Notes under the pieces: model-generated
What the model saw: only the letters and a program-made list of their open reading frames with translations
What the model was told of the DNA's origin: nothing
The model's database searches: none
Shown: piece by piece, positions 1-7,802 of the stretch
Layout of the letters: every line of letters starts with the position of its first letter
Numbering within the stretch: the first letter of the stretch is position 1
Made by a program: the position numbers and the translations under genes
NCBI GenBank assembly: GCA_964577205.1
Contig: CAZNYG010000017.1
Span: 1 to 32,309, forward strand
DNA length: 32,309 nt
Origin: CAZNYG01 sp964577205
Lineage (GTDB): Bacteria > Elusimicrobiota > Endomicrobiia > Endomicrobiales > CAIRNS01
Direction: 5' to 3'

Positions 1-2
1 AA

Positions 3-92
3 GGCGGCAAGGTCAGGGGCGAGGCGTTCGTCAACGGCGAGCTTACCACCGAGGCCGAATTCATGTTCGCGATCATCGACAGAGAGGCCTGA
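3..92 (+). CDS. fabZ: 3-hydroxyacyl-ACP dehydratase FabZ, C-terminal end (partial)
   Basis: This is the last 29 codons of a gene entering from the left edge and ending in TGA three bases before lpxA. The tail has a small-residue/basic stretch, then VNGELTTEAEFMFAIID, which resembles the final beta strands of FabZ hotdog-fold dehydratases (pattern V.G....EAE.MFAI.D). FabZ removes water from 3-hydroxyacyl-ACP in fatty acid synthesis. Its position directly before lpxA is the classic lpxD-fabZ-lpxA order and supports the call. The catalytic His and Glu lie outside the window. It could also be the FabZ half of an LpxC-FabZ fusion, which cannot be told from here. Confidence 0.75.
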   Translation, partial: GGKVRGEAFVNGELTTEAEFMFAIIDREA

Positions 93-95
93 TAA

Positions 96-887
96 ATGAT
101 CCATCCAACCGCAATCATACATCCTTCGGCGATCATAGAGAATGAGGTCACCGTCGGGCCCTATGCAGTTATCGGCGAAGATACCATCCTGCGCCGCGGG
201 TCCCGCGTCGGCGCTCATTCGCTCGTGGAATTCGCGGATATCGGCGAACAAGCCGTCATCTTCAACAACGCTTCCATAGGAACCGCTCCGCAGGACCTTA
301 AATATAATGGGGAAAAGACCCGCTTTTTCCTCGGTAAAAGGACCGTCGTGCGCGAGTTCGCGAGTTTGAACCGGGGCACCACCGCCAGCGGTAAAACTGT
401 GGTCGGCGACGACTGCCTCATCATGGCTTACTCGCATGTCGCCCATGACTGCAGGGTGGGGAACAACGTGATCATGGCTAACGCCGCCACGCTGGGAGGC
501 CACGTCGAGGTCGGCGACCGTGCCGTGCTTGGCGGTATCGTCGCCGTGCACCAGTTCACCCGTGTCGGCACGCTGGCCATGATCGGAGGCGGCTCGATGG
601 TCTCGCTCGACATACTTCCTTTCGCGCAGGCGCAGGGGAACCGGGCGAAACTGGCAGGGCTTAATGTCGTCGGCATGCGACGCCGCGGCCTGAGCAGAGA
701 GGCGATGGACGAAGTAAAATCCGCCTACAAGGTCCTTTTCCTTTCCGCCATACCGATGGAGGAAGCCGTTGACCAGCTCGAAGCGTCCTCGCCCTGCCCG
801 GAAGTGCGCATCATGATCGATTTCATTCATTCGTCCCATCGCGGCATCTGCCGCCCTTCCCGCAAGGAAGAGAACGAAGAGCCCTGA
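96..887 (+). CDS. lpxA: Acyl-ACP:UDP-sugar O/N-acyltransferase LpxA (lipid A step 1)
   Basis: This 263-aa left-handed beta-helix protein is the usual LpxA length. Hexapeptide repeats start at residue 1. QDLKYNGEKT (from Q66) is the nucleotide-sugar contact loop, and YSHVAHDC holds H117, equivalent to catalytic His125 of E. coli. GGHVEVGDRAVLGGIVAVHQF and AQGNRAKLAGLNVVGMRRRG are family signatures. G165 aligns with the E. coli chain-length ruler G173, so a long 3-hydroxyacyl chain is allowed; E. coli H191 is replaced by R183. The enzyme acylates the 3-position of the UDP-sugar in the cytosol. With gnnBA downstream its true acceptor may be UDP-GlcNAc3N, giving an amide rather than an ester; that is inference. 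It starts three bases after the fabZ stop. Confidence 0.96.
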   Translation: MIHPTAIIHPSAIIENEVTVGPYAVIGEDTILRRGSRVGAHSLVEFADIGEQAVIFNNASIGTAPQDLKYNGEKTRFFLGKRTVVREFASLNRGTTASGKTVVGDDCLIMAYSHVAHDCRVGNNVIMANAATLGGHVEVGDRAVLGGIVAVHQFTRVGTLAMIGGGSMVSLDILPFAQAQGNRAKLAGLNVVGMRRRGLSREAMDEVKSAYKVLFLSAIPMEEAVDQLEASSPCPEVRIMIDFIHSSHRGICRPSRKEENEEP

Positions 888-898
888 CCCCATAATCC

Positions 899-1711
899 AT
901 GAATACCATAGGCATAATCGCTGGCAACGGAAGGTTCCCTTTTCTCGTCGCTGAAGAAATAAAGAGAAAAGGCGACAGGGCGGTTGTTTTCGCGCTGAAT
1001 GAAGAGACGGACCCGGCGATAGAAGCGGCAGCGGACAAAACCGTCTGGATCGCGCTGGGCCAGCTGCAGAAACTGATCGACGTGATGCACGCTGAAAAAG
1101 CGGTTACGGCCGTCATGGCCGGGCAGGTAAAACATGCTCAGCTTTTCGCCAACCTTAAACTTGACTGGCGCGCCGTCAAACTGCTCGGCCGACTCATCAA
1201 CAAGAAGACCGATACGATCCTCGGCGCCATAGCGGACGAACTGGCGAAAGAGGGCATCCAGCTCCTGCCGTCCCACCGTTACCTGACGCATCTCCTCGCT
1301 GGCGAAGGGATTATCGCCGGCAGGAAGCTTTCCGGAGATGAGTCGAACGACGTCGATTTCGGTTTTCGCGTCGCGAAACAGATCGCCGGACTGGATATCG
1401 GCCAGACCGTGGCCGTCAAGGGCCGCGCGGTGCTTGCCGTCGAATCCATAGAAGGCACCAACGAGTGCGTAAGGCGGGCCGCCCACTATGCCGGCAAGGG
1501 CATTATCGTCGCGAAGGTAGCCAAGCCGGCTCAGGACTGGCGCTTCGATATCCCGGTCATAGGAACTGCCACCATAGACGTGCTTAAGGAAGTGTGCGCG
1601 CGCGCCATAGCCGTCGAAGCCGGTTCGACCCTGATGTTCGACCGCGATTCGGTCATTTTGAACGCCAATGCCGCCGGCATCACGATCATCGGCGTCAGGC
1701 ACAAAGAGTAG
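899..1711 (+). CDS. lpxI: UDP-2,3-diacylglucosamine pyrophosphatase LpxI
   Basis: This 270-aa protein belongs to the LpxI (DUF1009) family, which replaces LpxH in many alpha- and other non-enteric bacteria and hydrolyses UDP-2,3-diacylglucosamine to lipid X plus UMP. Visible signatures are the N-terminal IIAGNGRFPFLVAEE (residues 6-20), MAGQVKH near 73-79, VESIEGTNE (181-189) and FDIPVIGTATI (217-227). By position D218 in that last motif may be the aspartate known to be essential in the Caulobacter enzyme. The C-terminal end, MFDRDSVILNANAAGI, is also typical. It lies 11 bp after lpxA, so the two are co-transcribed. No LpxH is seen in the window. Confidence 0.95.
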   Translation: MNTIGIIAGNGRFPFLVAEEIKRKGDRAVVFALNEETDPAIEAAADKTVWIALGQLQKLIDVMHAEKAVTAVMAGQVKHAQLFANLKLDWRAVKLLGRLINKKTDTILGAIADELAKEGIQLLPSHRYLTHLLAGEGIIAGRKLSGDESNDVDFGFRVAKQIAGLDIGQTVAVKGRAVLAVESIEGTNECVRRAAHYAGKGIIVAKVAKPAQDWRFDIPVIGTATIDVLKEVCARAIAVEAGSTLMFDRDSVILNANAAGITIIGVRHKE

Positions 1712-1826
1712 CCGCCGCCTTCATCCGCCCCTTGTTTGCTCTTTTTCTGCACTTTATCTTCACTTTTTTTGCACTGTCTTACGCACTGTTCTCTGGTCAC
1801 CGGTAACTGTAAAGGGAGGTCATTCC
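1712..1826 (+). promoter_or_regulatory. C/U-rich, G-poor leader with helically phased CACT repeats
   Basis: The 115-bp gap between lpxI and the first FadL-like gene is strongly pyrimidine-rich on the coding strand. It carries CACT at 1750, 1761, 1772 and 1784, at intervals of 11, 11 and 12 bp, about one helical turn each. Near the end is an imperfect palindrome, GTCACCGGTAAC. The tract could be a Rho-loading (rut-like) region or a protein-binding array on one DNA face. No -35/-10 pair convinces me. The function is inference only. Confidence 0.3.
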
Positions 1827-3176
1827 ATGAAGATGTCCGTGCTGCTGTTCCTCGCCGCTGCAACGCTTCTCGCTTCCGCTCCCCGGCTTTACGCCAAAGG
1901 TGTCTTTATCACGCCGGGAGCCCGGTCCAACGCGATGGGCGCCGCGTACATCGCTGTCGCCGACGACCCGACCGCGATCTATTGGAACCCGGCAGGCCTT
2001 ACCCGGCTGGAACGCTCGGGAGCCCAGTTCTCCCTGTTCTACGTTAACAACAATGCCGTCGGGAACTCTTCGTTGAAAAGCGCCGAGACGGGAACTGTCA
2101 ATGCCGCTGACGGCGATTTCCCTTTGCCGCGGATTTACGGCGGCAGTCCGCTGCTCGGAGCGTTGCAGAACGCGGAACCTTCGGGATTTTTAAACAGGGA
2201 TTTTGAGACATCGGCTCCCGTTCCGTTCATCGCGGGATATCACACGTTCGATCTTCTCACTATCGCCGGCGGCATATACTGCTCCGGAGGGGGAGGCGGC
2301 AAATGGAGCGATAACATCCCTTCGGCCAGCGGCGCGGACCGTATAACCGCGTCCCTGGACGCTTCCTACATGTTCATAGTGTACAACGTTTCCGCCGCTA
2401 AAGAGATCATGCCCCGGCTTTCAGCGGGCGTCGGTATCGACCTGGTGACCATGACGGATAAGATCAACGCGCAGAAGAGTTATCTTTCCGCGTCGGCTGT
2501 CCCGTCCTACCGCCTCGAGATCGACAAGCAGTCGTCCGGGTACGGAGTGCAGTACAACGGCGGCCTCATGTACAAACCTGTCGATATGCTTCAGCTGGGC
2601 GCCGTAATCCGCAGCGGGACAAAGATCAGCCTTCACGGCAAGGCTTACTACGCGCAGCAGGGGCTCGCCGCTCTCGGCTACAGTGATCTTCGCCACACTA
2701 CCGATTATGATCAGAATTACACGTACCCGATGACTTACGGGCTCGGGGTCTCCTGCACGCCCCTTCCGAAATGGACCTTTGCCGCTGGCCTCGACTGGAA
2801 CCAGTATTCATTGAAGCGCGACGATACGTCCTACAAGGCACCGCTCGCCGGAACATTCGACAACGCGAATAACGACGGCAACTGGAAAGACTCGACCCAG
2901 TACCGCGTCGGCGCTGAATACCGCCACACCGAAAAACTCTCCCTGCGCGCGGGTATCCAGACCGATCCGTCCCAGCTCAAGGGGAACAACATCACCCTGG
3001 TCAACCTTGATCAGTACAACATGACATACTACTGCGTGGGAGCGGGATACCGCTTTTCTTCCGCGTCGGTCAACCTGACTTACGCTAAAGGTGTTTCCGA
3101 CAAGCCGGAGAAAGCCGGCCGTTCCTATGAGTACAACATCAATGTGCTGCGTGCGGGGATCGATTACACTTTTTAA
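1827..3176 (+). CDS. FadL/OmpP1-type outer-membrane beta-barrel protein (copy 1)
   Basis: The chosen ATG follows a good ribosome site (AAAGGGAGGT, 1811-1820) and starts a clear signal peptide, hydrophobic core then LYA, with likely cleavage before KGVF. An open frame extends further upstream but has no such start. The 449-aa product begins with PGARSNAMGAAYIAVADDP then AIYWNPAGL, the N-terminal plug-like motif shared by FadL/TodX and PorV barrels. The rest alternates aromatic/polar beta strands, has a glycine-rich CSGGGGGKW loop and ends in aromatic YTF, as outer-membrane barrels do for BAM recognition. FadL-family proteins pass hydrophobic molecules across the outer membrane; the substrate is unknown. 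The next gene is a paralogue. Confidence 0.85.
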   Translation: MKMSVLLFLAAATLLASAPRLYAKGVFITPGARSNAMGAAYIAVADDPTAIYWNPAGLTRLERSGAQFSLFYVNNNAVGNSSLKSAETGTVNAADGDFPLPRIYGGSPLLGALQNAEPSGFLNRDFETSAPVPFIAGYHTFDLLTIAGGIYCSGGGGGKWSDNIPSASGADRITASLDASYMFIVYNVSAAKEIMPRLSAGVGIDLVTMTDKINAQKSYLSASAVPSYRLEIDKQSSGYGVQYNGGLMYKPVDMLQLGAVIRSGTKISLHGKAYYAQQGLAALGYSDLRHTTDYDQNYTYPMTYGLGVSCTPLPKWTFAAGLDWNQYSLKRDDTSYKAPLAGTFDNANNDGNWKDSTQYRVGAEYRHTEKLSLRAGIQTDPSQLKGNNITLVNLDQYNMTYYCVGAGYRFSSASVNLTYAKGVSDKPEKAGRSYEYNINVLRAGIDYTF

Positions 3177-3199
3177 TTGGAATTCGAGAGGTATAAATA

Positions 3200-4528
3200 A
3201 TGCGAAAAGTATCCCGTATAGGAATCCCGGCCTTTCTCATGATCCTGTCCCAGACGGCCGCGTACGCGCAGGGATTATTCGCGACCCCAGGCGCCCGGGC
3301 GAACGGCATGGGCGTGGCGTATATCGCCATTGCGGATGACCCTTCGGCCATATACTGGAACCCGGCAGGCCTCGGCCAGCTGCGGGGGAACGGAGCGGAA
3401 CTCTCCGGTTCATTCTCCAACAGCCCCGGATACAGCAATAGATCCGTGGGTAACGCGGCGGCCCCTGACATAGCGGACGGAGATTTCCCGCTGCCCCTCG
3501 CGTACCACTCGACGGCCGATCCCTTATCGCCCGACGCGGAGCCGCTTCAATATTCCAACGGCAGGCTGGATACTTTATCGCCTCTTCCTTTCATCGCCGG
3601 ATACTCCCGGTACCGCTCATTTACACTTGCCGCCGGCGTTTACGCTATCGGGGGAGGAGGAGGCTACTGGAAGGACACCGTCTCCGCCGTGCCGCCTTTT
3701 GACGGCGACCGCATCAGCGCTTCCATCGACGCGGTGTATTACTTCATCGCGTACAATCTCTCCGCCGCTACGGAGATCTATCCCGGGTTATACGCCGGTG
3801 TCGGAGCGGATATAATTACCATGTCGGACTCGCAGTCCGCGGCCAAGAATTACACAGCTTCGGCGGGATCACCCCTGCCTTCCTACCGCTTTTCGCTTGA
3901 CAAAAAAGCGTCCGGGTACGGCATTCAATGGAACGGCGGGCTCCTCTATCGCGTGACACCCCGGATACGGCTGGGAGCGGTCGCCAGGACCGGAGCGGCG
4001 ATAGACATGAACGGCCGGACGATGGTCTCTCTGGGCGCCGACTGCCGGAGCGATTACGACCAGAAGTACGTCTATCCCGCCACTTACGGTTTCGGGGCCG
4101 CTTATGATCCGATCCCCGCGCTTACGCTGGCGGCAGGCATAGACCATAACGTCTATTCATCGATGCGCGACGAGGTGACCTATAAGGATGAAAACCCGTC
4201 AGCCGGGCTGGTCAACACCCGCGGCGACAACGGATGGAAGGACACGACGCTCTACCGGATCGGAGCGGAATACCGTTCAAGCGAGAAACTCGCGCTGCGC
4301 GCCGGGGTACAGACGGATCCTTCGCCGCTCATCAGCAACAAACTTACGCTTCTTGACACTAACAAGTACGACATGGTGTATTACTGCGTTGGAGCAGGAT
4401 ATTCGGTGCTGGGAGTCCGCGCGGATCTCTGCTATGCGCGCGCTTTCTCCGGAACTCCCGCGAGGGACGGACGCACTTACGACATGCCGATGGATATCGT
4501 CATGCTGGGCGTTAATAAGAAGTTCTAA
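3200..4528 (+). CDS. FadL/OmpP1-type outer-membrane beta-barrel protein (copy 2)
   Basis: This 442-aa paralogue of the preceding gene lies 23 bp downstream. The signal peptide ends at AAYAQG. It has the same PGARANGMGVAYIAIADDP plus AIYWNPAGL start and an AIGGGGGYWKD loop. Block-by-block similarity runs to the end, with a terminal aromatic (KKF). Shared segments include DRI.AS.DA.Y.F...NLSAA.EI, GVG.DI.TMSD, SGYG.Q.NGGLLY and LSLRAG.QTDPS-like repeats. Tandem duplication is the simplest explanation. An outer-membrane channel or lipid-binding role is likely by family; the cargo cannot be read from sequence. The pair splits the lpx genes into two groups. Confidence 0.85.
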   Translation: MRKVSRIGIPAFLMILSQTAAYAQGLFATPGARANGMGVAYIAIADDPSAIYWNPAGLGQLRGNGAELSGSFSNSPGYSNRSVGNAAAPDIADGDFPLPLAYHSTADPLSPDAEPLQYSNGRLDTLSPLPFIAGYSRYRSFTLAAGVYAIGGGGGYWKDTVSAVPPFDGDRISASIDAVYYFIAYNLSAATEIYPGLYAGVGADIITMSDSQSAAKNYTASAGSPLPSYRFSLDKKASGYGIQWNGGLLYRVTPRIRLGAVARTGAAIDMNGRTMVSLGADCRSDYDQKYVYPATYGFGAAYDPIPALTLAAGIDHNVYSSMRDEVTYKDENPSAGLVNTRGDNGWKDTTLYRIGAEYRSSEKLALRAGVQTDPSPLISNKLTLLDTNKYDMVYYCVGAGYSVLGVRADLCYARAFSGTPARDGRTYDMPMDIVMLGVNKKF

Positions 4529-4538
4529 ATAAAGACAG

Positions 4539-4570
4539 GCAGTTCGCTCATGGCTCATGAGCTAAACTGC
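4539..4570 (+). other. Intergenic stem-loop after FadL-like copy 2
   Basis: GCAGTTCGCTCATG and CATGAGCTAAACTGC form a hairpin with a three-base GCT loop and a small internal bulge. It sits 10 bp after a stop codon and before gnnB. There is no following T-tract, so it is not a classical terminator; an mRNA stabiliser or processing site is possible. Confidence 0.5.
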
Positions 4571-4593
4571 TGACCTGTTGAAAGGTACTTACT

Positions 4594-5697
4594 ATGATTC
4601 CATTAGTCCACCCGCTGCTGGGAAAAGAAGAAGAACGCGCTGTCGCCGCCGTGATCCGTTCGCGCATGGTGGCAAGTGGCGCCTGGGTTGACCGCTTTGA
4701 AAAGGGAATGGCGTCCATCGCTGGAACAAAACACGGCATCGCCTCGTCGAACGGGACGACCGCCCTTCACGCCGCGCTGCTTGCCTGCGGCGTCAAGGAG
4801 AGGGACAAGGTATTGACCACGCCCCTGACCTTTATCGCCACGTCCAACAGCATCCTTTACTGCGGCGCGAAACCCGTTTTCGCGGACATCGATCCCGCGA
4901 CTTTCAACCTTGCCCCGGTATCGGTCGAAAAGGCCCTGCGCCGGGAAAGGAACGTAAAGGCGATGATCGTCGTGCACCTTTACGGCATGCCCGCCGATAT
5001 GGACGCTCTTGCTTCCCTGGCCCGTAAATACAGGGTAACCCTTATCGAAGACTGCGCTCAGGCGCACGGCGCCCTGTTCGACGGCAAAATGGTGGGCAGC
5101 TTCGGCAGCGCTTCAGCGTTCTCGTTCTATGCCACCAAGAACGTCATGACCGGCGAAGGCGGCATGGTACTGACTAATGACGACAGCATCGACAGGCGAT
5201 GCCGGCAGATAGTCAACCATGGACGCGACGGGCATTCGACGCACACGATCCTGGGGTATAATTACCGCCTGACCAATATCGCGGCGGCGATCGGCATCGA
5301 ACAGCTCAAACGGCTTAAAAAATGGAGCGCGGCCCGGCGCAGGAACGCGGCCTGCCTCACGAAAGGGCTGAAGGATATCACGCTGCTGAAAACCCCTTTT
5401 GTTCCCGAGCGGTGCGAGCCGGTCTATCATCAGTACACGCTGCGCGTCGAAGCGTCGCTGCGGCAACGTTTTATCGAACACCTTACCCGCAAAGGCATCG
5501 GATGCGGCATTTATTATCCCTCTACGGTCTACAACCAGCCGTTGTACAGGGACCTCGGTTACCGTCCGGGCCTGTGTCCGGAAGCCGAAAAGGCGGCCGC
5601 TGAGGTGGTATCGCTTCCGGTCCATCCGGCCCTCACAAAAAAAGATCTTGACGCGATCATCTCGGCTGTACGTTCATTTGCCGAGCGATTGGAATGA
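4594..5697 (+). CDS. gnnB: PLP-dependent sugar aminotransferase, probable GnnB (UDP-GlcNAc3N synthesis)
   Basis: This 367-aa protein is of the DegT/DnrJ/EryC1/StrS family. SSNGTTALHAAL (51-62) binds the PLP phosphate, IEDCAQAHGA holds the pyridine-contacting D153, and SFYATKNVMTGEGG supplies the Schiff-base lysine K182. Family members transfer an amino group to a keto sugar nucleotide. The following gene is a Gfo/Idh oxidoreductase and overlaps it (ATGA), and lpxB comes next. This matches the gnnA/gnnB pair found between lpxA and lpxB in Acidithiobacillus ferrooxidans, where GnnB aminates the 3-keto product of UDP-GlcNAc. The specific reaction is inferred from context; another 3-amino sugar (WbpE-like) remains possible. 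Confidence 0.8.
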   Translation: MIPLVHPLLGKEEERAVAAVIRSRMVASGAWVDRFEKGMASIAGTKHGIASSNGTTALHAALLACGVKERDKVLTTPLTFIATSNSILYCGAKPVFADIDPATFNLAPVSVEKALRRERNVKAMIVVHLYGMPADMDALASLARKYRVTLIEDCAQAHGALFDGKMVGSFGSASAFSFYATKNVMTGEGGMVLTNDDSIDRRCRQIVNHGRDGHSTHTILGYNYRLTNIAAAIGIEQLKRLKKWSAARRRNAACLTKGLKDITLLKTPFVPERCEPVYHQYTLRVEASLRQRFIEHLTRKGIGCGIYYPSTVYNQPLYRDLGYRPGLCPEAEKAAAEVVSLPVHPALTKKDLDAIISAVRSFAERLE

Positions 5698-6629
5698 TCA
5701 TGGCCATACGAACCGTAGTGATCGGTGTCGGATCCCTGGGACAGCATCACGCCCGCATCCTTTCGACGCATCCCGGCTCAACGCTGACAGGGGTCGTGGA
5801 CATGGATGCCAGGCGGAGGGAGAAGATCGCCTCCCAGTACGGCGTGCCGGCATACGCTTCCGTGAGCGATATTCAGGGCGGTGTCGAAGCGGCCGTCATT
5901 TCCGTGCCGACGCCCGCGCATTTCGCGGCCGCGAAAGGGCTTCTCGAAAACGGCGTTCACTGCCTGGTGGAAAAACCTTTTACCTCCACTGTCGAAGAGG
6001 CCGAAGAACTTATCGCGCTCGCCAGGCAAAAGAACCTGATACTTCAGGTCGGCCATGTCGAACGATTCAACCCCGCGGTCATAGCCGCCCAGCCGTTCAT
6101 CAACAGACCGAAATTCATCGAGGTGAACCGCCTCGGGCCGTATGATCCCCGCACCAGCCATATAGGGGTCGTCCTGGACCTTATGATCCACGACCTCGAT
6201 ATACTACTGACGATGATCCGCGACAAGGTCGTCCACCTGGAGGCCTACGGCGCGAAAGTCCTTTCCAGCCATGAAGACATCGCGAAGGTCCGCCTGAAAT
6301 TCTCCCGCGGATGCGTGGCCGACCTTTCGGCCTCGCGCATCTCCATCGAAAAATACCGCAGGATCCGCATATTCCAGCCCGACAGCTATATTTCGGTCGA
6401 TTACGCTGGCAAAAGCCTGAAGATCTACCGGAAAAAAGGGGAAAAGGTCACCAGCCTCGGCGATATCGAGATCGTGAAACCGAAACTCAAGGACGGCGAA
6501 CCGCTTTACCACGAGCTGGATCATTTCCTTTCCTGCGTCAGCAACGGCAAAGAGCCGTCCGTCTCGGGCGAACACGGCCGCGACGCGCTTGAACTTGCCC
6601 AGGATGTGCTTAAGAAAATGGAATTCTGA
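5694..6629 (+). CDS. gnnA: Gfo/Idh/MocA NAD-dependent sugar-nucleotide oxidoreductase, probable GnnA
   Basis: This 311-aa protein has the Rossmann glycine motif GVGSLG (11-16), the family's EKP motif (E93-K94-P95 in CLVEKPF) and the substrate-side DLMIHDLDILL with H166-D167. GHVERFNPAV near 120-129 is also typical of WlbA/WbpB-like UDP-GlcNAc 3-dehydrogenases. It would oxidise the 3-hydroxyl of UDP-GlcNAc to the 3-keto sugar that the partner aminotransferase converts to UDP-GlcNAc3N. The gene overlaps gnnB by four bases (ATGA); an in-frame ATG at 5700 is an alternative start. It is two bases from lpxB, so translation is probably coupled. Enzyme class is firm; substrate is inferred from the lpx context. 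Confidence 0.8.
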   Translation: MIMAIRTVVIGVGSLGQHHARILSTHPGSTLTGVVDMDARRREKIASQYGVPAYASVSDIQGGVEAAVISVPTPAHFAAAKGLLENGVHCLVEKPFTSTVEEAEELIALARQKNLILQVGHVERFNPAVIAAQPFINRPKFIEVNRLGPYDPRTSHIGVVLDLMIHDLDILLTMIRDKVVHLEAYGAKVLSSHEDIAKVRLKFSRGCVADLSASRISIEKYRRIRIFQPDSYISVDYAGKSLKIYRKKGEKVTSLGDIEIVKPKLKDGEPLYHELDHFLSCVSNGKEPSVSGEHGRDALELAQDVLKKMEF

Positions 6630-6631
6630 TT

Positions 6632-7705
6632 ATGAATATCTTTATTTCGGCGGGCGATCCATCGGGAGACATCCACGCTGCGGGACTGGCAGCCGCCTTG
6701 AAAGAACAGTGCCCGAAGGCCCGAATCACCGCTGTTGGCGGCGACCGCCTTAAGCAAGTCTCCGACCGTTTCATCTCCGACATCGTCGGCTTCAGCGGCT
6801 TCGGGTTCTTCAAGCCGTTCCAGCTTTATTTCTCCCTGAAAAAGGTTTTCAGTGTGATCACCTCGGATTGGGACGGCGCGGCGCCGGACAAAGTCGTCCT
6901 TGTCGACTATTACGGGTTTAACATCCACCTGGCCCGGGAAGCCCGGCGCCGGGGTATCCCGGTGTACTATTACGTCAGTCCCCAGGTCTGGGCATCTCGC
7001 CCCGGCCGTATCAGGGAACTGGCCCGAGCGGTGACCAAAATGCTTGTCATCCTCCCGTTCGAAGAAATACTTTACCGTGATGCCGGTGTTGATGTCGTTT
7101 TCGTCGGGAATCCGCTGATCGATTCGGCCCCCGCTCCGTCCATGCCTCCACCCGGCGGCAAACCCGTCATAGGCCTGTTCCCGGGCAGCAGGCCCAGCGT
7201 GAGGCAGAAACATCTTCCGGTATTGTACGCGGCCGCTGAACTGATCAAAAAGAATATGGACGTCGCCGTAAAGATCTTCGCGCTTCCTTCGGCCCGGGAA
7301 GAACTTGCCGGCGCCCCTTATCCCGTGATCATAGAATCCGACTGCAGAGAGCGGCAAGAGCTCTCGCTGGCCATCACGACATCGGGAACTGTAAGCCTTG
7401 AGAACGCCATTCTCGGCATCCCGATGGTCGTCATGTACAGGCTTTCTTCCTTCAACTATTTTCTTGCGCGGCTTATCGTCCGCGTGAAATATATTACGAT
7501 GGTCAACATACTTGCCGGACGTCAGGTCGTGCCCGAACTGATCCAGGGCGAGGCCACCCCGGAAAAAATAGCGGAGCATGCCCTGGTGCTGCTCAACGAC
7601 CGCGGCAGACGGGAAGCCATGCGCGAAGAATTGATATCGTTCCGGAAAAAACTCGGCGCCCCCGGCGTCAGCAGCCGCGCCGCCAGCGTGATCCTGCAAG
7701 GCTGA
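6632..7705 (+). CDS. lpxB: Lipid A disaccharide synthase LpxB
   Basis: This 357-aa protein is a GT-B fold glycosyltransferase (family GT19). SAGDPSGDIHAA (6-17) is the N-terminal glycine loop. VDYYGFN has D92, aligning with essential E. coli D98. YYVSPQVWASRPGRI (114-128) and FPGSRPS with R187 (equivalent of E. coli R201) are family hallmarks, as is TTSGTVSLENAILGIPMV near 249-266. It joins UDP-2,3-diacylglucosamine and lipid X into the beta-1,6 disaccharide at the inner face of the inner membrane. The length is slightly shorter than the E. coli enzyme. It follows gnnA by two bases. Confidence 0.96.
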   Translation: MNIFISAGDPSGDIHAAGLAAALKEQCPKARITAVGGDRLKQVSDRFISDIVGFSGFGFFKPFQLYFSLKKVFSVITSDWDGAAPDKVVLVDYYGFNIHLAREARRRGIPVYYYVSPQVWASRPGRIRELARAVTKMLVILPFEEILYRDAGVDVVFVGNPLIDSAPAPSMPPPGGKPVIGLFPGSRPSVRQKHLPVLYAAAELIKKNMDVAVKIFALPSAREELAGAPYPVIIESDCRERQELSLAITTSGTVSLENAILGIPMVVMYRLSSFNYFLARLIVRVKYITMVNILAGRQVVPELIQGEATPEKIAEHALVLLNDRGRREAMREELISFRKKLGAPGVSSRAASVILQG

Positions 7706-7802
7706 CGCGCAGAAGTCCCGCAAGGACGGCTGAAGCCGCCTTTGAATGAGGTTATACAATGTCCGTATGCCTTTCCCTTACTCACTTTGTCAAGAGGAAC
7801 CC

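Noticed and set aside
827..1702. Long antisense open frame opposite lpxI (291 codons)
   Set aside because: It mirrors the codon structure of lpxI, has no ribosome site or known motif, and lpxI is unmistakable on the + strand.
6521..7759. Long antisense open frame opposite lpxB (412 codons)
   Set aside because: Low-complexity charged product typical of a GC-rich shadow frame; the + strand LpxB has all catalytic motifs.
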